64,000 nucleotides of DNA from an uncultured Collinsella sp. GTDB taxonomy: Bacteria > Actinomycetota > Coriobacteriia > Coriobacteriales > Coriobacteriaceae. The position numbers and the translations under genes were made by a program. Location of the stretch: NCBI GenBank assembly GCA_900541695.1, contig UQKL01000013.1, forward strand, positions 1 through 64,000, given 5' to 3'. The notes beneath the pieces were generated by a model. It saw only the letters and a list, made by a program, of their open reading frames with translations, was not told where the DNA came from and did no database searches. Each line of letters opens with the position of its first letter. Within the stretch, counting starts at the first letter, position 1. Positions 15,777 through 24,273 of the stretch are shown here, piece by piece.

Positions 15777-16964
15777 TCAATGAAGAGCGTGATTAGGGCA
15801 ACCTCCCATGCATGAGGGATAGGCAAAACACTCTTCACACTCATGATCGCTCGGCTCATAGTTTAGCCATTGGACCAGCTGAGCATTCATCCTCGGCCCT
15901 TCGGCAAGCGTGCCGACGCAGCGTTCACGCATCCCGATTTCGTCCCAACATTTATAAAGATAGCCCTCCGGATCCACTACAAACGACCCTGCACAAACGG
16001 CGCCACATATAGCCGGATTAAAGCGCACCGTCAGGTCAACATAGAACCCCCTATCAACTGCATGACTATAAAAGTCCAGCTCTTCCTGAGAAAACGCCTC
16101 CATCGAAAAACAACTACTGTCACTTGGGCACGTATCGTTAATATTGTCGACAGGCGCCAGATAGAATCCAACCTTGTTTTTAAGGCCCTTTTCCTCGAGT
16201 GCATCCAGCAAATCGCCAGCACCGACAATGTTATGGGCATCGACATTGCACCTGATGGAAATATCCAACAGATGCGTGACTTTAGAAACGTTGTCTAGAA
16301 TCGCATCGTACGTCGGCTGTCCGTTCCGCAAGAACCGCCGAGAATCGTGGTCCTTTCGAGACCCGTCCAAGGTTATTTGAGCCATCTTGACGTCACAAGC
16401 CGCGAGAGTCTCGGCCACTTCTGGCGTCAGAAGATATCCATTTGTAACGATGGATGCCGAATAGGAGCACTCTGGATTAAGGATCGCCTTTATACGCTCT
16501 GTAAGCCGCTGAATTCTATCGACTTGCAACAACGGCTCTCCACCATACCAACCGATCTCAAGCTCGCTCAGCCCCCGTGAACGCTCCTTTACGAATGAGA
16601 CAAGCCGGTCTTCAACCTCCGGAGTCATTGTCGTTTTGCGTTGTCCTTTTTCATAACAGTATGGGCAACAGAAGTTGCACTCCAATGTCGGGGCTATCGT
16701 CAAGCCTAGAGAGCGATTGGAAAATCGAGCAAGATGGCCCATCGCCTTCATTTCCTCTTTTTCGTCACGATCATCTTCTAACAGCATTCCTCCTTGAAGC
16801 AACGCTTCGCGCAATTCATCTGGCTCACATTCGGTTCCCGATACCATGCGGCACATACTTTCTGCATGTTGTTTATCCAACGAAAGGATTGCGCCAGTCT
16901 TTGAATTCATCACCAGCGTTCTTTCGCTGTGGTTTTCAATCAAGTTGTATTGAGACGGCTTCAT
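15777..16964 (-). CDS. Radical SAM/SPASM peptide maturase, interrupted by TGA
   Basis: About 395 residues up to the TGA. The radical SAM cluster motif CNFCCPYCYEKG is near residue 97; the AdoMet strand GWYGGEPLL follows. The SPASM region shows CAGSF..YLYKCWDE and then CEECFAYPSCMGGC, but the final auxiliary-cluster cysteine is missing because the frame meets TGA at 15777-15779. The same frame continues 34 codons to 15672 and contains that cysteine. The N-terminal 80 residues look like a peptide-binding domain. Start at 16964 has GAGGG before it. Enzymes of this kind install thioether bonds in Cys-rich peptides; the target is surely the 42-residue peptide at 19403-19531. It resembles the CcpM/Clo7bot maturase type, which I could not verify. 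Confidence 0.85.
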   Translation of the reverse strand: MKPSQYNLIENHSERTLVMNSKTGAILSLDKQHAESMCRMVSGTECEPDELREALLQGGMLLEDDRDEKEEMKAMGHLARFSNRSLGLTIAPTLECNFCCPYCYEKGQRKTTMTPEVEDRLVSFVKERSRGLSELEIGWYGGEPLLQVDRIQRLTERIKAILNPECSYSASIVTNGYLLTPEVAETLAACDVKMAQITLDGSRKDHDSRRFLRNGQPTYDAILDNVSKVTHLLDISIRCNVDAHNIVGAGDLLDALEEKGLKNKVGFYLAPVDNINDTCPSDSSCFSMEAFSQEELDFYSHAVDRGFYVDLTVRFNPAICGAVCAGSFVVDPEGYLYKCWDEIGMRERCVGTLAEGPRMNAQLVQWLNYEPSDHECEECFAYPSCMGGCPNHALH

Positions 16965-16985
16965 ATGATTATCCCTCACAAACAA

Positions 16986-17804
16986 TCAAAGAAATTTCGA
17001 CCGTAATCGGTCGACGGTAAAGCAAATGGCAAAAACGCTTGCTACGTTTATTAGGCAGTCAATTAAAATCGAGATGCATTGACCATTCCCCAACGGGGTC
17101 ACGCCGCAAATCCACATGAGCATCGAGGCTGGAAGCGGAAGCATGGAATTAGCCCCGAGCTGTATGTAGATCGCTACGACGTTGACAAGTAACAGCATGC
17201 CAATCGGACCGAAGCCGGACCCAAAATAGGAAACAACGATTACACAAGAAACCACGCATGCAAGGCAGGCAGCGGCAGCAAGAACAAGTCGATAGCAAAA
17301 TACATACAGGTTGAAATACTGCTGAGCATCCAAAACGATCGCGCAGTTAAGACAGTACAAAACGACACTCGACAGGATAAACGCGCCCAAAAGGGCAAAA
17401 GAAGACAGCACCACTCGCGCAACGATAGCGCACGCCCGCTTCCCTCCTCGTGCCTCCGACAGCCCCCATGGTTCCTCGACAAAGCCCGAGCTGACAAAGC
17501 GCGGCACAATGCAAGCCGCGATGAACGGAAAGAACAATGCATGAGCCAACGGGGCTACGTTGAACAGCAGGCCGCGAAAAACCTCTGCATTACCAAATAG
17601 AAGGACATCCTCTGCCGATAGCCGAAGCGTCGGGTCTGGGAAAAAGCCCAAGAAACTGTTCTCACGGAGGCTACAGAACCACATCGGGAAAGAATTAATC
17701 TGCAATACCACCATGCACGCATAAATTACCAGGATTAAGGCGTACGTCCATTTGCTCGCATGCTTCAATTCTGAATGAAGGAATCTTTTAATCTGACGAG
17801 CCAT
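16986..17804 (-). CDS. ABC transporter permease (bacteriocin self-protection type)
   Basis: About 272 residues with six or so hydrophobic segments and no soluble domain. The N-terminus (MARQIKRFLHSELKHASK) resembles LanE/LanG or ABC-2 permeases. GGGGGTGTGC precedes the chosen ATG at 17804, inside the end of the previous gene; an in-frame ATG at 17822 is the alternative. Together with the other permease and ATPase it makes a three-part exporter that in lantibiotic-like clusters removes the product from the producer's membrane. Function is by context. Confidence 0.7.
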   Translation of the reverse strand: MARQIKRFLHSELKHASKWTYALILVIYACMVVLQINSFPMWFCSLRENSFLGFFPDPTLRLSAEDVLLFGNAEVFRGLLFNVAPLAHALFFPFIAACIVPRFVSSGFVEEPWGLSEARGGKRACAIVARVVLSSFALLGAFILSSVVLYCLNCAIVLDAQQYFNLYVFCYRLVLAAAACLACVVSCVIVVSYFGSGFGPIGMLLLVNVVAIYIQLGANSMLPLPASMLMWICGVTPLGNGQCISILIDCLINVASVFAICFTVDRLRSKFL

Positions 17805-18612
17805 TGAGCACACCCCCAGCACGAAAGTTCACGAGAGCGTAAATCAATACCGATAGACAGCTGGCTGCCGCGCCATATCCCAGAAGCGTCAGCTGCCCCA
17901 TATCGCTATACCCAAGGGCACATCCGACTCCAAGGTACGGCCCCGGAAGAAAGAAGATCCATCGCAAGGACGGTATGGGCGTCTGAAGGTAAGTTCCGTA
18001 GAGCGTCAAGCTCATGACAAATCCAACTATCACCACGGCCCCGCTCAATACAGCGCTGCCCGTAATCCGATAGATGGTCACCGTCTCCAGCGCAACCGAT
18101 ATCACCAATACGGCGTTGACTATCATTGCAGGCAAAAATGCAGCCAGCATGCCATGCACGTAGTTTTGCCCTCCACGTGTTACGGCTATGGCAAAAAGAA
18201 GAAGGCAAAGCGCACTATATGCTGCGCCAATTATGAAAGCAGACGAAAATGCATGTGCTAGAGCGCCATTAAAGCGGGCGAGACCTCTTGCCATAGAAAT
18301 TCGGTATCCCTCTTCATAGCCGCGCTCCTGCAAAATCACCAGACAAACGATGAGTGGAACGAACAGGGATGTGCCGGCAAAAGCGCTGCGCACAAGGGAT
18401 TCATCGGGTGCAGAAGGATCGATTACATTCCAGCAGAAGCCAATATCCTCCCCAAAAACGCTATTGCCAAAGGCGAGCAACGTTGTTCCGTTTTTTAGAA
18501 AGACACCGAAGAGAAGGCCGAACGCCAGCATAAGCGCAAGACCAAACTTCGCCGGAAACATCCTGTGCAGACGCATCATATCTGCCTTTATGGGATGAAT
18601 CGCCCGCTTCAT
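17788..18612 (-). CDS. ABC transporter permease (bacteriocin self-protection type)
   Basis: 274 residues, mostly hydrophobic, starting MKRAIHPIKADMMRLHRMF and then a first membrane helix. It overlaps the ATPase gene by 4 bases (ATGA) and the next permease by 17, a tightly coupled set. No specific family motif was recognised beyond ABC-2 type layout. The pairing of two dissimilar permeases with one ATPase matches LanFEG-like immunity transporters. Confidence 0.7.
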   Translation of the reverse strand: MKRAIHPIKADMMRLHRMFPAKFGLALMLAFGLLFGVFLKNGTTLLAFGNSVFGEDIGFCWNVIDPSAPDESLVRSAFAGTSLFVPLIVCLVILQERGYEEGYRISMARGLARFNGALAHAFSSAFIIGAAYSALCLLLFAIAVTRGGQNYVHGMLAAFLPAMIVNAVLVISVALETVTIYRITGSAVLSGAVVIVGFVMSLTLYGTYLQTPIPSLRWIFFLPGPYLGVGCALGYSDMGQLTLLGYGAAASCLSVLIYALVNFRAGGVLNGSSD

Positions 18613-19334
18613 AGCGAGACCGCCTTCATCAAGCGCCTGTAATACTCTTTTAGGGACGACGCCTCATCCCTTATGACATCCATCGATTCCTTTTTCAGCA
18701 GTTCACCGTCATGAATAAACACGCAACTTGTTGCAACCGATGCCAACTCATCCAAATCATGGCTAGAGATGAGCATGGTCTTACCCTGTTCTCGATTCAA
18801 TCGGCCGATAAGGGCCCATATACTCTCGATGCCCAGCGGGTCCAATCCATTTGCCGGCTCATCGAAAATTAGTACGTCAGTGTCACCCAACAAAGCCGTA
18901 GCTATATCCAGCCGCCGTTTCATTCCCAAAGAAAAACTGCTTACGCTCTTTTTTTCATCGACGTCCAGCCCGACTAAGCTCAAAACGCGAGGAATCTCAC
19001 GATTCCCATCAAGCCCCCATTCCGCACATCGAATTTGAAGATTCTCAATCGCGCTGAGAGATTGGTATGCTCCGCTGGAATCTGGCACATAGCCGACACG
19101 CGTCCGCATCAGACCAAGCTCTTTTTTCGACTTGCCTCCAAAGAGCTCCACGCTCCCCGACGATGGCTCACAGAGGCCCAGCACTATTTTGATAAGCGTG
19201 CTTTTGCCCGCCCCGTTTGCACCAACAAGGGCGCAAAGCTCAGATTGATTCACCTCGAAGGAAACGTCATGCAACACACGCCGTTTTCCATAGCGCTTTG
19301 ACACCTTTGATAGTTTTATCGCTGATGCGTTCAT
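18609..19334 (-). CDS. ABC transporter ATP-binding protein (bacteriocin self-protection type)
   Basis: 241 residues. Walker A GANGAGKST, signature SSFSLGMKRRLDIA, Walker B VLIFDEPANGLDP and an H-loop ISSHDL are clear. The signature form SLGMKRRL and the DEPANGLDPLGI sequence are typical of the BcrA/LanF subfamily. AACGGGAGGCC precedes the ATG at 19334; the longer frame to 19397 runs through a hairpin and is not used. It should energise the two permeases encoded downstream and protect the cell from its own peptide. Confidence 0.85.
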   Translation of the reverse strand: MNASAIKLSKVSKRYGKRRVLHDVSFEVNQSELCALVGANGAGKSTLIKIVLGLCEPSSGSVELFGGKSKKELGLMRTRVGYVPDSSGAYQSLSAIENLQIRCAEWGLDGNREIPRVLSLVGLDVDEKKSVSSFSLGMKRRLDIATALLGDTDVLIFDEPANGLDPLGIESIWALIGRLNREQGKTMLISSHDLDELASVATSCVFIHDGELLKKESMDVIRDEASSLKEYYRRLMKAVSL

Positions 19335-19364
19335 TGGCCTCCCGTTCTGCTTGGTAGCAAAACC

Positions 19365-19394
19365 GCTGTTGCCAGACTCTCGCCTGGCAACAGC
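19365..19394 (-). terminator. Hairpin between precursor and ABC genes, possible attenuator
   Basis: GCTGTTGCCAG (19365-19375) pairs perfectly with CTGGCAACAGC (19384-19394). On the minus strand it follows the precursor stop and precedes the ATPase ribosome site, with only a short GGTTTTG after it. It could let most transcripts stop after the precursor gene, which RiPP operons commonly do. Confidence 0.55.
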
Positions 19395-19402
19395 CACAAC
19401 TG

Positions 19403-19531
19403 CTAGAAATAAACAACGCAGTTGTTTTTACTGCAGTTCTTAGTGCAGACGCGTGCTCCACAGAATTTCTTGCAGTAACCGTTGCACCCACCACCGGGGT
19501 CCACATAACTTGGTTTGACAATCCAGCTCAT
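19403..19531 (-). CDS. Six-cysteine RiPP precursor peptide
   Basis: 42 residues beginning MSWIVKPSYVDPGGG, then cysteines at 16, 20, 24, 29, 33 and 38 (spacing 3, 3, 4, 3, 4) and ending CVVYF. A consensus AAGGAGG lies 6 bases before the ATG. It sits between its own promoter and a hairpin, just upstream of ABC, radical SAM and exporter genes. The regular CxxxC spacing and a short, cysteine-free N-terminal leader suggest a sactipeptide or ranthipeptide precursor, in which cysteine sulfurs are linked to other residues' carbons by the SPASM enzyme. The WIVKP start resembles Clostridium Cys-rich peptides (Clo7bot type) from memory only. Confidence 0.88.
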   Translation of the reverse strand: MSWIVKPSYVDPGGGCNGYCKKFCGARVCTKNCSKNNCVVYF

Positions 19532-19569
19532 ATCGTTCCTCCTTTCTTTTATCGTTTTCCATTCTTATT

Positions 19570-19598
19570 ATTGTTTTTCGATAACTCATATTTGTCAA
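19570..19598 (-). promoter_or_regulatory. Promoter of the RiPP precursor
   Basis: On the minus strand TTGACA (19593-19598) is followed 17 bases later by AACAAT, or by similar A+T hexamers at 18-20 bases. The region is unusually AT-rich for this genome. Confidence 0.5.
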
Positions 19599-19604
19599 GA
19601 TAAT

Positions 19605-19638
19605 CTAAAAGACGGAATCCGTGTTAGACACGGGTTCC
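19605..19638 (-). terminator. Terminator after the XRE regulator gene
   Basis: On the minus strand GGAACCCGTGT pairs with ACACGGATTCC around a 3-base loop with one mismatch, followed by GTCTTTTAG. It separates the regulator pair from the precursor gene. Confidence 0.65.
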
Positions 19639-19675
19639 TTCACGCTGATATTTCGTTTTAGTTGTTCGCCTTAAG

Positions 19676-20005
19676 CTACTCGTCGCTCAAATCGACAGCG
19701 AAGACCGATGTCGGAAGCGACGCCTCATTGCCTCTGCCATCCCGCATCTGCCTCACGGCATTCTTCGCGCGCTCGACAATAAGTTCCTCGAGCTCTTTCT
19801 CGCTCACGCGCTGAATAATATCTCCCGGTTGACAATCAAGCTCATCACAGATTTCAAGAAGCGTCTTAAGACGAATAGCTTTAATTTTTCCGTTTCTTAG
19901 CTTAGAAATATTAGCCGGAGTATGCCCCGTGGCACGAATCAGATCAGAGCTGGTCTTTCCGGTCTTAAGCAGCTGCGTCTCAAGCTCGATGATGAGATAG
20001 CTCAT
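19676..20005 (-). CDS. XRE-family HTH regulator, YozG-like
   Basis: 109 residues with one helix-turn-helix: LIRATGHTPANISKLRNGKIKAIRLKTLLEICDELDCQPGDII, typical of the short Cro/CI-like proteins that follow DUF2975 genes. The last 35 residues are charged and unassigned. It starts 8 bases after the DUF2975 stop. It may control the adjacent RiPP genes or only its own operon; its promoter lies upstream of the DUF2975 gene. Confidence 0.85.
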   Translation of the reverse strand: MSYLIIELETQLLKTGKTSSDLIRATGHTPANISKLRNGKIKAIRLKTLLEICDELDCQPGDIIQRVSEKELEELIVERAKNAVRQMRDGRGNEASLPTSVFAVDLSDE

Positions 20006-20013
20006 GTTTCCTC

Positions 20014-20574
20014 CTACACAAGCTCGTCAGACTGCTCTTGGAGCAGCGAGGCATAACTCCAGATCGCCGAGATAAACAGACAGACAACTGCGCCGATAAA
20101 CGACCCCGCATCAAAGGTAGCGCCTTGGCAAATCTCAATAACGAAGGAATGAGGCACGATGTAAAGCTCCAGTCCGCCAATGGTGAGATTGACCGATTCA
20201 TAGGCACCAACAAACGAAACCACGGCGTTAACAGCAAAGGCAAGTGCAAGAACACGGATAAGCCGCACATGCGCCTTGGTAAAGGGCGAGACGCCCCGAG
20301 AGATGTTATGGCTGATTCCGCACAAAACGATAAGCGAAACACCCACGACGAGTGCCAGGCACAGCCCGCTTGGGATAACGATGCTCCCGCCATCGAGAAG
20401 CGTCACGACACCGAAAGAATCGACAGAAACAACGTTTGCAACCGTATACCAGATCACGTAAACAACCAACGCGGCAAAAGCGATGAGCATTCCCGCAAAA
20501 ACGACCGCCATGCAAAAGCCAAGCTTCCTTACAGTCTCGCCCGCCTTGGCCATACGCTGAACGCTGTTGGACAT
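20014..20574 (-). CDS. DUF2975 membrane protein
   Basis: About 186 residues, with four hydrophobic segments near residues 18-42, 70-92, 105-125 and 155-178. The ISRGVSPFTKAHVRLIRVLALAF stretch is the DUF2975 signature (GxPFxxxxvxrlr). Such proteins are nearly always paired with a YozG-like XRE regulator, as here, and may sense the membrane and hold the regulator. GAGGGTGAG precedes the ATG at 20574; the longer upstream frame is not supported. Confidence 0.82.
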   Translation of the reverse strand: MSNSVQRMAKAGETVRKLGFCMAVVFAGMLIAFAALVVYVIWYTVANVVSVDSFGVVTLLDGGSIVIPSGLCLALVVGVSLIVLCGISHNISRGVSPFTKAHVRLIRVLALAFAVNAVVSFVGAYESVNLTIGGLELYIVPHSFVIEICQGATFDAGSFIGAVVCLFISAIWSYASLLQEQSDELV

Positions 20575-20689
20575 ACACTCACCCTCATCGAATCTATCGT
20601 TATCGGAATAGTTTATCGAACAACGATATGGATTGCATGCGGAAAGCCCCGCCAGTGCGCGAGAGTGAATTTTTGGACACTTACCGAAC

Positions 20690-20753
20690 GAGAGTGGATA
20701 ATCTCCCACTTTGAGGCCGCCACCGGGCCTAAAACGGGGGATTATCCACTCTC
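20690..20753. repeat. 18-bp hairpin between the DUF2975 and Hpt genes
   Basis: Bases 20690-20707 and 20736-20753 are inverted repeats with one G-T mismatch, enclosing a GC-rich 28-base loop that can fold again (GAGGCC..GGGCCT). It lies 24 bases after the Hpt stop codon and has no T-run. Confidence 0.5.
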
Positions 20754-20777
20754 ATAGTCATCAAAGCTTGCAAGCTC

Positions 20778-21134
20778 TTATGCAGCCGCCTCGCGCAGGG
20801 CCGACATCGTGGCCGCATATTGCTGCTGCAGCGCATGCATTCCTTCGCGAGCGCCGTCAACAGTATCGGCACCGCGCAGCGCTTCGGTCACCACGACCGC
20901 CGGCTCGTACAGATTATCGAATCCCAAGTTCTGGCTCACGCCCTTGAGCGTGTGCGCCGCCATAAACGCTGCCTTGGCGTCTCCTGCCGCCATGGCAGCC
21001 TCCAGCTTGTCCATACTCTCGTCATCCAAAAACTTGAGGGCAAAACGGGCAAGCATCTCCTCGCCCATCAGCCGAGTGCAAGCGTCATCATAATTGGCGC
21101 CGATCTTCTCATACGCCTCACGCATGGAAATCAT
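20778..21134 (-). CDS. Histidine phosphotransfer (Hpt) protein
   Basis: 118 residues, all helical by composition. The phospho-acceptor is His61 in AAHTLKGVSQNLG, followed by a typical Hpt third helix. Hpt proteins carry phosphate between receiver domains. It follows by 24 bases a gene encoding a protein with a receiver domain, so a phosphorelay with that protein is likely; no histidine kinase is adjacent. AAAGGAG lies upstream of the ATG with a rather long gap. Confidence 0.85.
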   Translation of the reverse strand: MISMREAYEKIGANYDDACTRLMGEEMLARFALKFLDDESMDKLEAAMAAGDAKAAFMAAHTLKGVSQNLGFDNLYEPAVVVTEALRGADTVDGAREGMHALQQQYAATMSALREAAA

Positions 21135-21158
21135 GGGTTAAAAACTCCTTTGGTCAAA

Positions 21159-23039
21159 CTAAATCGTGGGAAACGCAACGACGTCAGCGGGGCGTGCCAA
21201 CGTCTCGGCAATTTGGTCTTGCACCTCGAGCAAGCAATCGAGCAGCAGCGGGTTAAAGGTACCGCACTTACCGTCCAGAATCATCTGGATCGCCTCCTTG
21301 TGCGGGATAGCGTCCTTGTACACGCGCACGCTCGTCAGCGCATCGTACACGTCAGCCACCGACACCACCTGTGCGGCGATGGGAATATCGCTGCCCTTAA
21401 GGCCGTCGGGATAACCTTTGCCGTCCCAGCGCTCGTGATGCCAGCGCGCAATCTGGTACGCATATTCTATAAGCGCATTGCCGGCGTGATGGCGGCCCAG
21501 CTCATGCAGCATGTCGGCGCCGATCGTGGTATGCGTCTTCATAATCTCGAACTCCTCGGGCGTGAGGCGCCCGGGCTTGTTGAGAATCGCATCGTCAATC
21601 GACATCTTGCCGATATCGTGCAGTGCCGAAGCCAGGGCGATCGTGGAGCGCTCCTCGTTGCCGAGGGAGATGCTGTCGCTACGGTGGACCAGGCAGCCAA
21701 GCAGCAGCTCGGTCAGCTTCTCGATGTTCGTAACGTGCCTGCCGCTCTCGCCATTGCGGAGCTCCATGACGCCGGCCATGATGTCGATGAGCATGCGACT
21801 GTTCTTGACGCGCTCGTTGTACTGCTGGGACAGCAGGTTCGTCAGGCGGCGCTGCTTGGCGTATAGGCGGATGGTATTGCTTACACGGCGGCGCACGACA
21901 CGGGAGTCAAACGGACGGCTGATATAGTCCGAGGCGCCCAGCTCGTACGCGCGCAGAACCATATCATCGGAATCTTCGCTCGAAATCATGATGACAGGCA
22001 GATTGTCGACACCCGATCGGCGCGACAGGTCGGCCAGCACCTCAACGCCGCTTATGCCCGGCATCACAATATCCAGCAGCACGAGCAACAACTTATCGCC
22101 ATAGCGGTCGACCATATTGAGCGCCGTACGACCGTTATCGGCCTCGAGGATGCAATACTCGTCCTTGAGCATCTCGTTGAGAATGGCTCGGTTCATCTCG
22201 GAGTCATCGACGATAAGCACCAATGGCTTTTCGCTTTGGAAGGCCTCGATGGAATCGGAATCGGTCACGACCGTACCGGGCTTTGCCTTAGCGCGGCTCA
22301 GTAACTGGACAGCGCGGCCAACGCCCTCGTCGACCGTCTCGCCATGAATGCGAACGCCACCGACACATGCCGTCAAGCTCACGTACTCATGCCCCGGAAT
22401 AACCGTGGCATGAACGGCATCGGATACCTGATGCAGGCGGCGGGCGAAGTCATCGGAGGGAATATTGGGCATGACGGTCACAAACTTGTCGCAGCCATAG
22501 CGCACAAGCTCGTCAGTCGAACGAATTCCGCTGCGTATGGCTGTCGCCACAGCACCGAGTGCAAGGTCGCCAGCATGATGGCCACACGTATCGTTGAAGA
22601 CCCTAAAATCATCAAGGTCGATTACCGCAACGCCGGCCTTCATGCGCGCGCTACGGAGCTTTTCCTCGTAATATCGGCGATTGCACGCACTCGTCAGCAC
22701 GTCGGTGTAGACAAGGTCCTCTTCTGCGGCCTCTTGCCCATCAATCGGACGCACCATCAGCAGGACGTGAGGCTCGCCCTCGACCTTTAGAGGGCGCAGA
22801 CGGGCGCGGTACTCAATACCATCATTGAGCAGCTGCTCCGACACCTCATCGGAGTCTGCCAAGGCCTCAAGACTCGACTGACGCAGACAAGGGCAGCGAT
22901 CGCCAGCGAGCAAGCAGTTAGGCTCGCTCTTAATCTGATCGGCCGACAGCAAACGCACCACGGGGTAGGTCTTCGCGACGCGGGCGACCTCGGCGGCAGC
23001 CTCCTCGTCGGTTAGATTGACCTCGTGATTATTGAGCAT
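21159..23039 (-). CDS. Degenerate GGDEF - receiver - HD-GYP signalling protein
   Basis: 626 residues with a unique N-terminal region (1-100), a GGDEF-like domain (about 110-265), a receiver domain (about 270-390) and an HD-GYP domain (about 400-600). The GGDEF motif reads GCDKF in the setting RYGCDKF, so diguanylate cyclase activity is probably lost. The receiver has VLIVDD and the acceptor aspartate in LLLDIVMPG. The HD-GYP part has HDIGK and the long motif HHERWDGKGYPDGL, so it should be an active cyclic-dinucleotide phosphodiesterase. The layout predicts phosphorelay-controlled c-di-GMP breakdown, with the adjacent Hpt protein as a partner. Confidence 0.88.
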   Translation of the reverse strand: MLNNHEVNLTDEEAAAEVARVAKTYPVVRLLSADQIKSEPNCLLAGDRCPCLRQSSLEALADSDEVSEQLLNDGIEYRARLRPLKVEGEPHVLLMVRPIDGQEAAEEDLVYTDVLTSACNRRYYEEKLRSARMKAGVAVIDLDDFRVFNDTCGHHAGDLALGAVATAIRSGIRSTDELVRYGCDKFVTVMPNIPSDDFARRLHQVSDAVHATVIPGHEYVSLTACVGGVRIHGETVDEGVGRAVQLLSRAKAKPGTVVTDSDSIEAFQSEKPLVLIVDDSEMNRAILNEMLKDEYCILEADNGRTALNMVDRYGDKLLLVLLDIVMPGISGVEVLADLSRRSGVDNLPVIMISSEDSDDMVLRAYELGASDYISRPFDSRVVRRRVSNTIRLYAKQRRLTNLLSQQYNERVKNSRMLIDIMAGVMELRNGESGRHVTNIEKLTELLLGCLVHRSDSISLGNEERSTIALASALHDIGKMSIDDAILNKPGRLTPEEFEIMKTHTTIGADMLHELGRHHAGNALIEYAYQIARWHHERWDGKGYPDGLKGSDIPIAAQVVSVADVYDALTSVRVYKDAIPHKEAIQMILDGKCGTFNPLLLDCLLEVQDQIAETLARPADVVAFPTI

Positions 23040-23250
23040 ATGGGGCCCTTTCTATCGTTACGCACGGCAACGGCGCATATCAAATGGTACAAGGGTAACA
23101 TCTGACAACTACAGGCAAACGCGCGATTATCGTTACATTTTTATGACCTGGCAAATAGCGGTAATGGAGCCGCGAGCGCACGGTTATGGGCGCATTCGTT
23201 AACAATGACGAAACGCTAGCAGTCCTCCTCCCCGCAGGTCATCGAGCGTG

Positions 23251-24048
23251 CTAACGCTCCAAGACATCGCGAACGGCGTTTGCCGCCGTAACGGGGCGAT
23301 CGCGCAGACCGTTATGCGCGCCCGGGATCGTCACGAGAGGACAATCGAGATATTCGGCAGTCGCTCGCGTACCAGCCTCGCGGGGCGTACCGACCGAAAG
23401 CTCACCCAACAACACGGCCGACACCGCCTTTGACGCGCGGGCGCGATCCCAGTCGGGAGCATATGTCATATTTGTTCCATATTCGTTCGCCATAAAGCAA
23501 CGACCATTGCGCAGAGCATGTTTGGCTTCCGCCTCGGTCGTCCCAGGAGCCTCGGGGTCCAAGTCGCCGAGGGCTCCCAAGAAAAGACGGAGCGCCCTTG
23601 AAACCTTTCCAGCTGCAATCATATCGAGCAAAACCGGAGCCGCGCCCATGCCGACGCCTTCGGCCGACACAGCCGGCTCATGCAGAATCGCGCGGGCGAC
23701 GAGATGGGGTTCGGCGCGAAGAAGCTCCAGCGCCACCAACGTACCGGCGCTGTGCGCAAGCACATTTGTCGGAGCGCCAACGTGTTCGATCACGGCCTGC
23801 AGGTCGGCGGCCTGAGCGGCAAGATCATAGCTGCCGTCTGCCGCTTCGCCGCTGTCACCACAGCCGCGACGGTCGTAGGCAATGACGCGGTAGTTGCGGC
23901 TGAGCTCACAAGCGATTCCGTCGAAAAATGTGCCGTCGACACAAGCGCCGTGCACGCACACCAAGGCAGGAGTATCAGGCGACACATCCGGGCCGGCATA
24001 TTCGCGACAGGCAATCGTGGTGCCCGCATTCTCGACCGTAAAATCCAT
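23251..24048 (-). CDS. Alpha/beta hydrolase
   Basis: 265 residues. The oxyanion region is LVCVHGACVDGTFF, the strand/turn AYDRRGCGDSG is typical of this fold, and the nucleophile serine is in LAHSAGTLVA (about residue 100). The catalytic histidine is probably in PGAHNGL near the end. The family includes esterases, dehalogenases and lactonases; the substrate cannot be inferred. It is transcribed away from the radical SAM gene to its right. Confidence 0.8.
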   Translation of the reverse strand: MDFTVENAGTTIACREYAGPDVSPDTPALVCVHGACVDGTFFDGIACELSRNYRVIAYDRRGCGDSGEAADGSYDLAAQAADLQAVIEHVGAPTNVLAHSAGTLVALELLRAEPHLVARAILHEPAVSAEGVGMGAAPVLLDMIAAGKVSRALRLFLGALGDLDPEAPGTTEAEAKHALRNGRCFMANEYGTNMTYAPDWDRARASKAVSAVLLGELSVGTPREAGTRATAEYLDCPLVTIPGAHNGLRDRPVTAANAVRDVLER

Positions 24049-24273
24049 GTTGTGCCCCCGTCATCAATGCTCATCCAGTTGCACGTCAGTGCGGTTGGAT
24101 GGACCCGCATTGCCTTACGCCTTGTTAACAGATTAACTGTACCCGACCCGAGGCTTTTCATGGGACGGCATCATGGGCGACGTGAAAAAACGAAACTTGT
24201 AAAGCAAGAGCCCGCACCTTGCTTTGGAGCCGATGCTATGCTTAGGCACAATTGTCTTGAGGAGCATATGCCT

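Noticed and set aside
15777..15779. Selenocysteine codon in the maturase
   Set aside because: The position is a loop residue next to the SPASM cysteine, not a site known to be selenocysteine, and no obvious hairpin follows the TGA. Kept only as one of several explanations for the stop.
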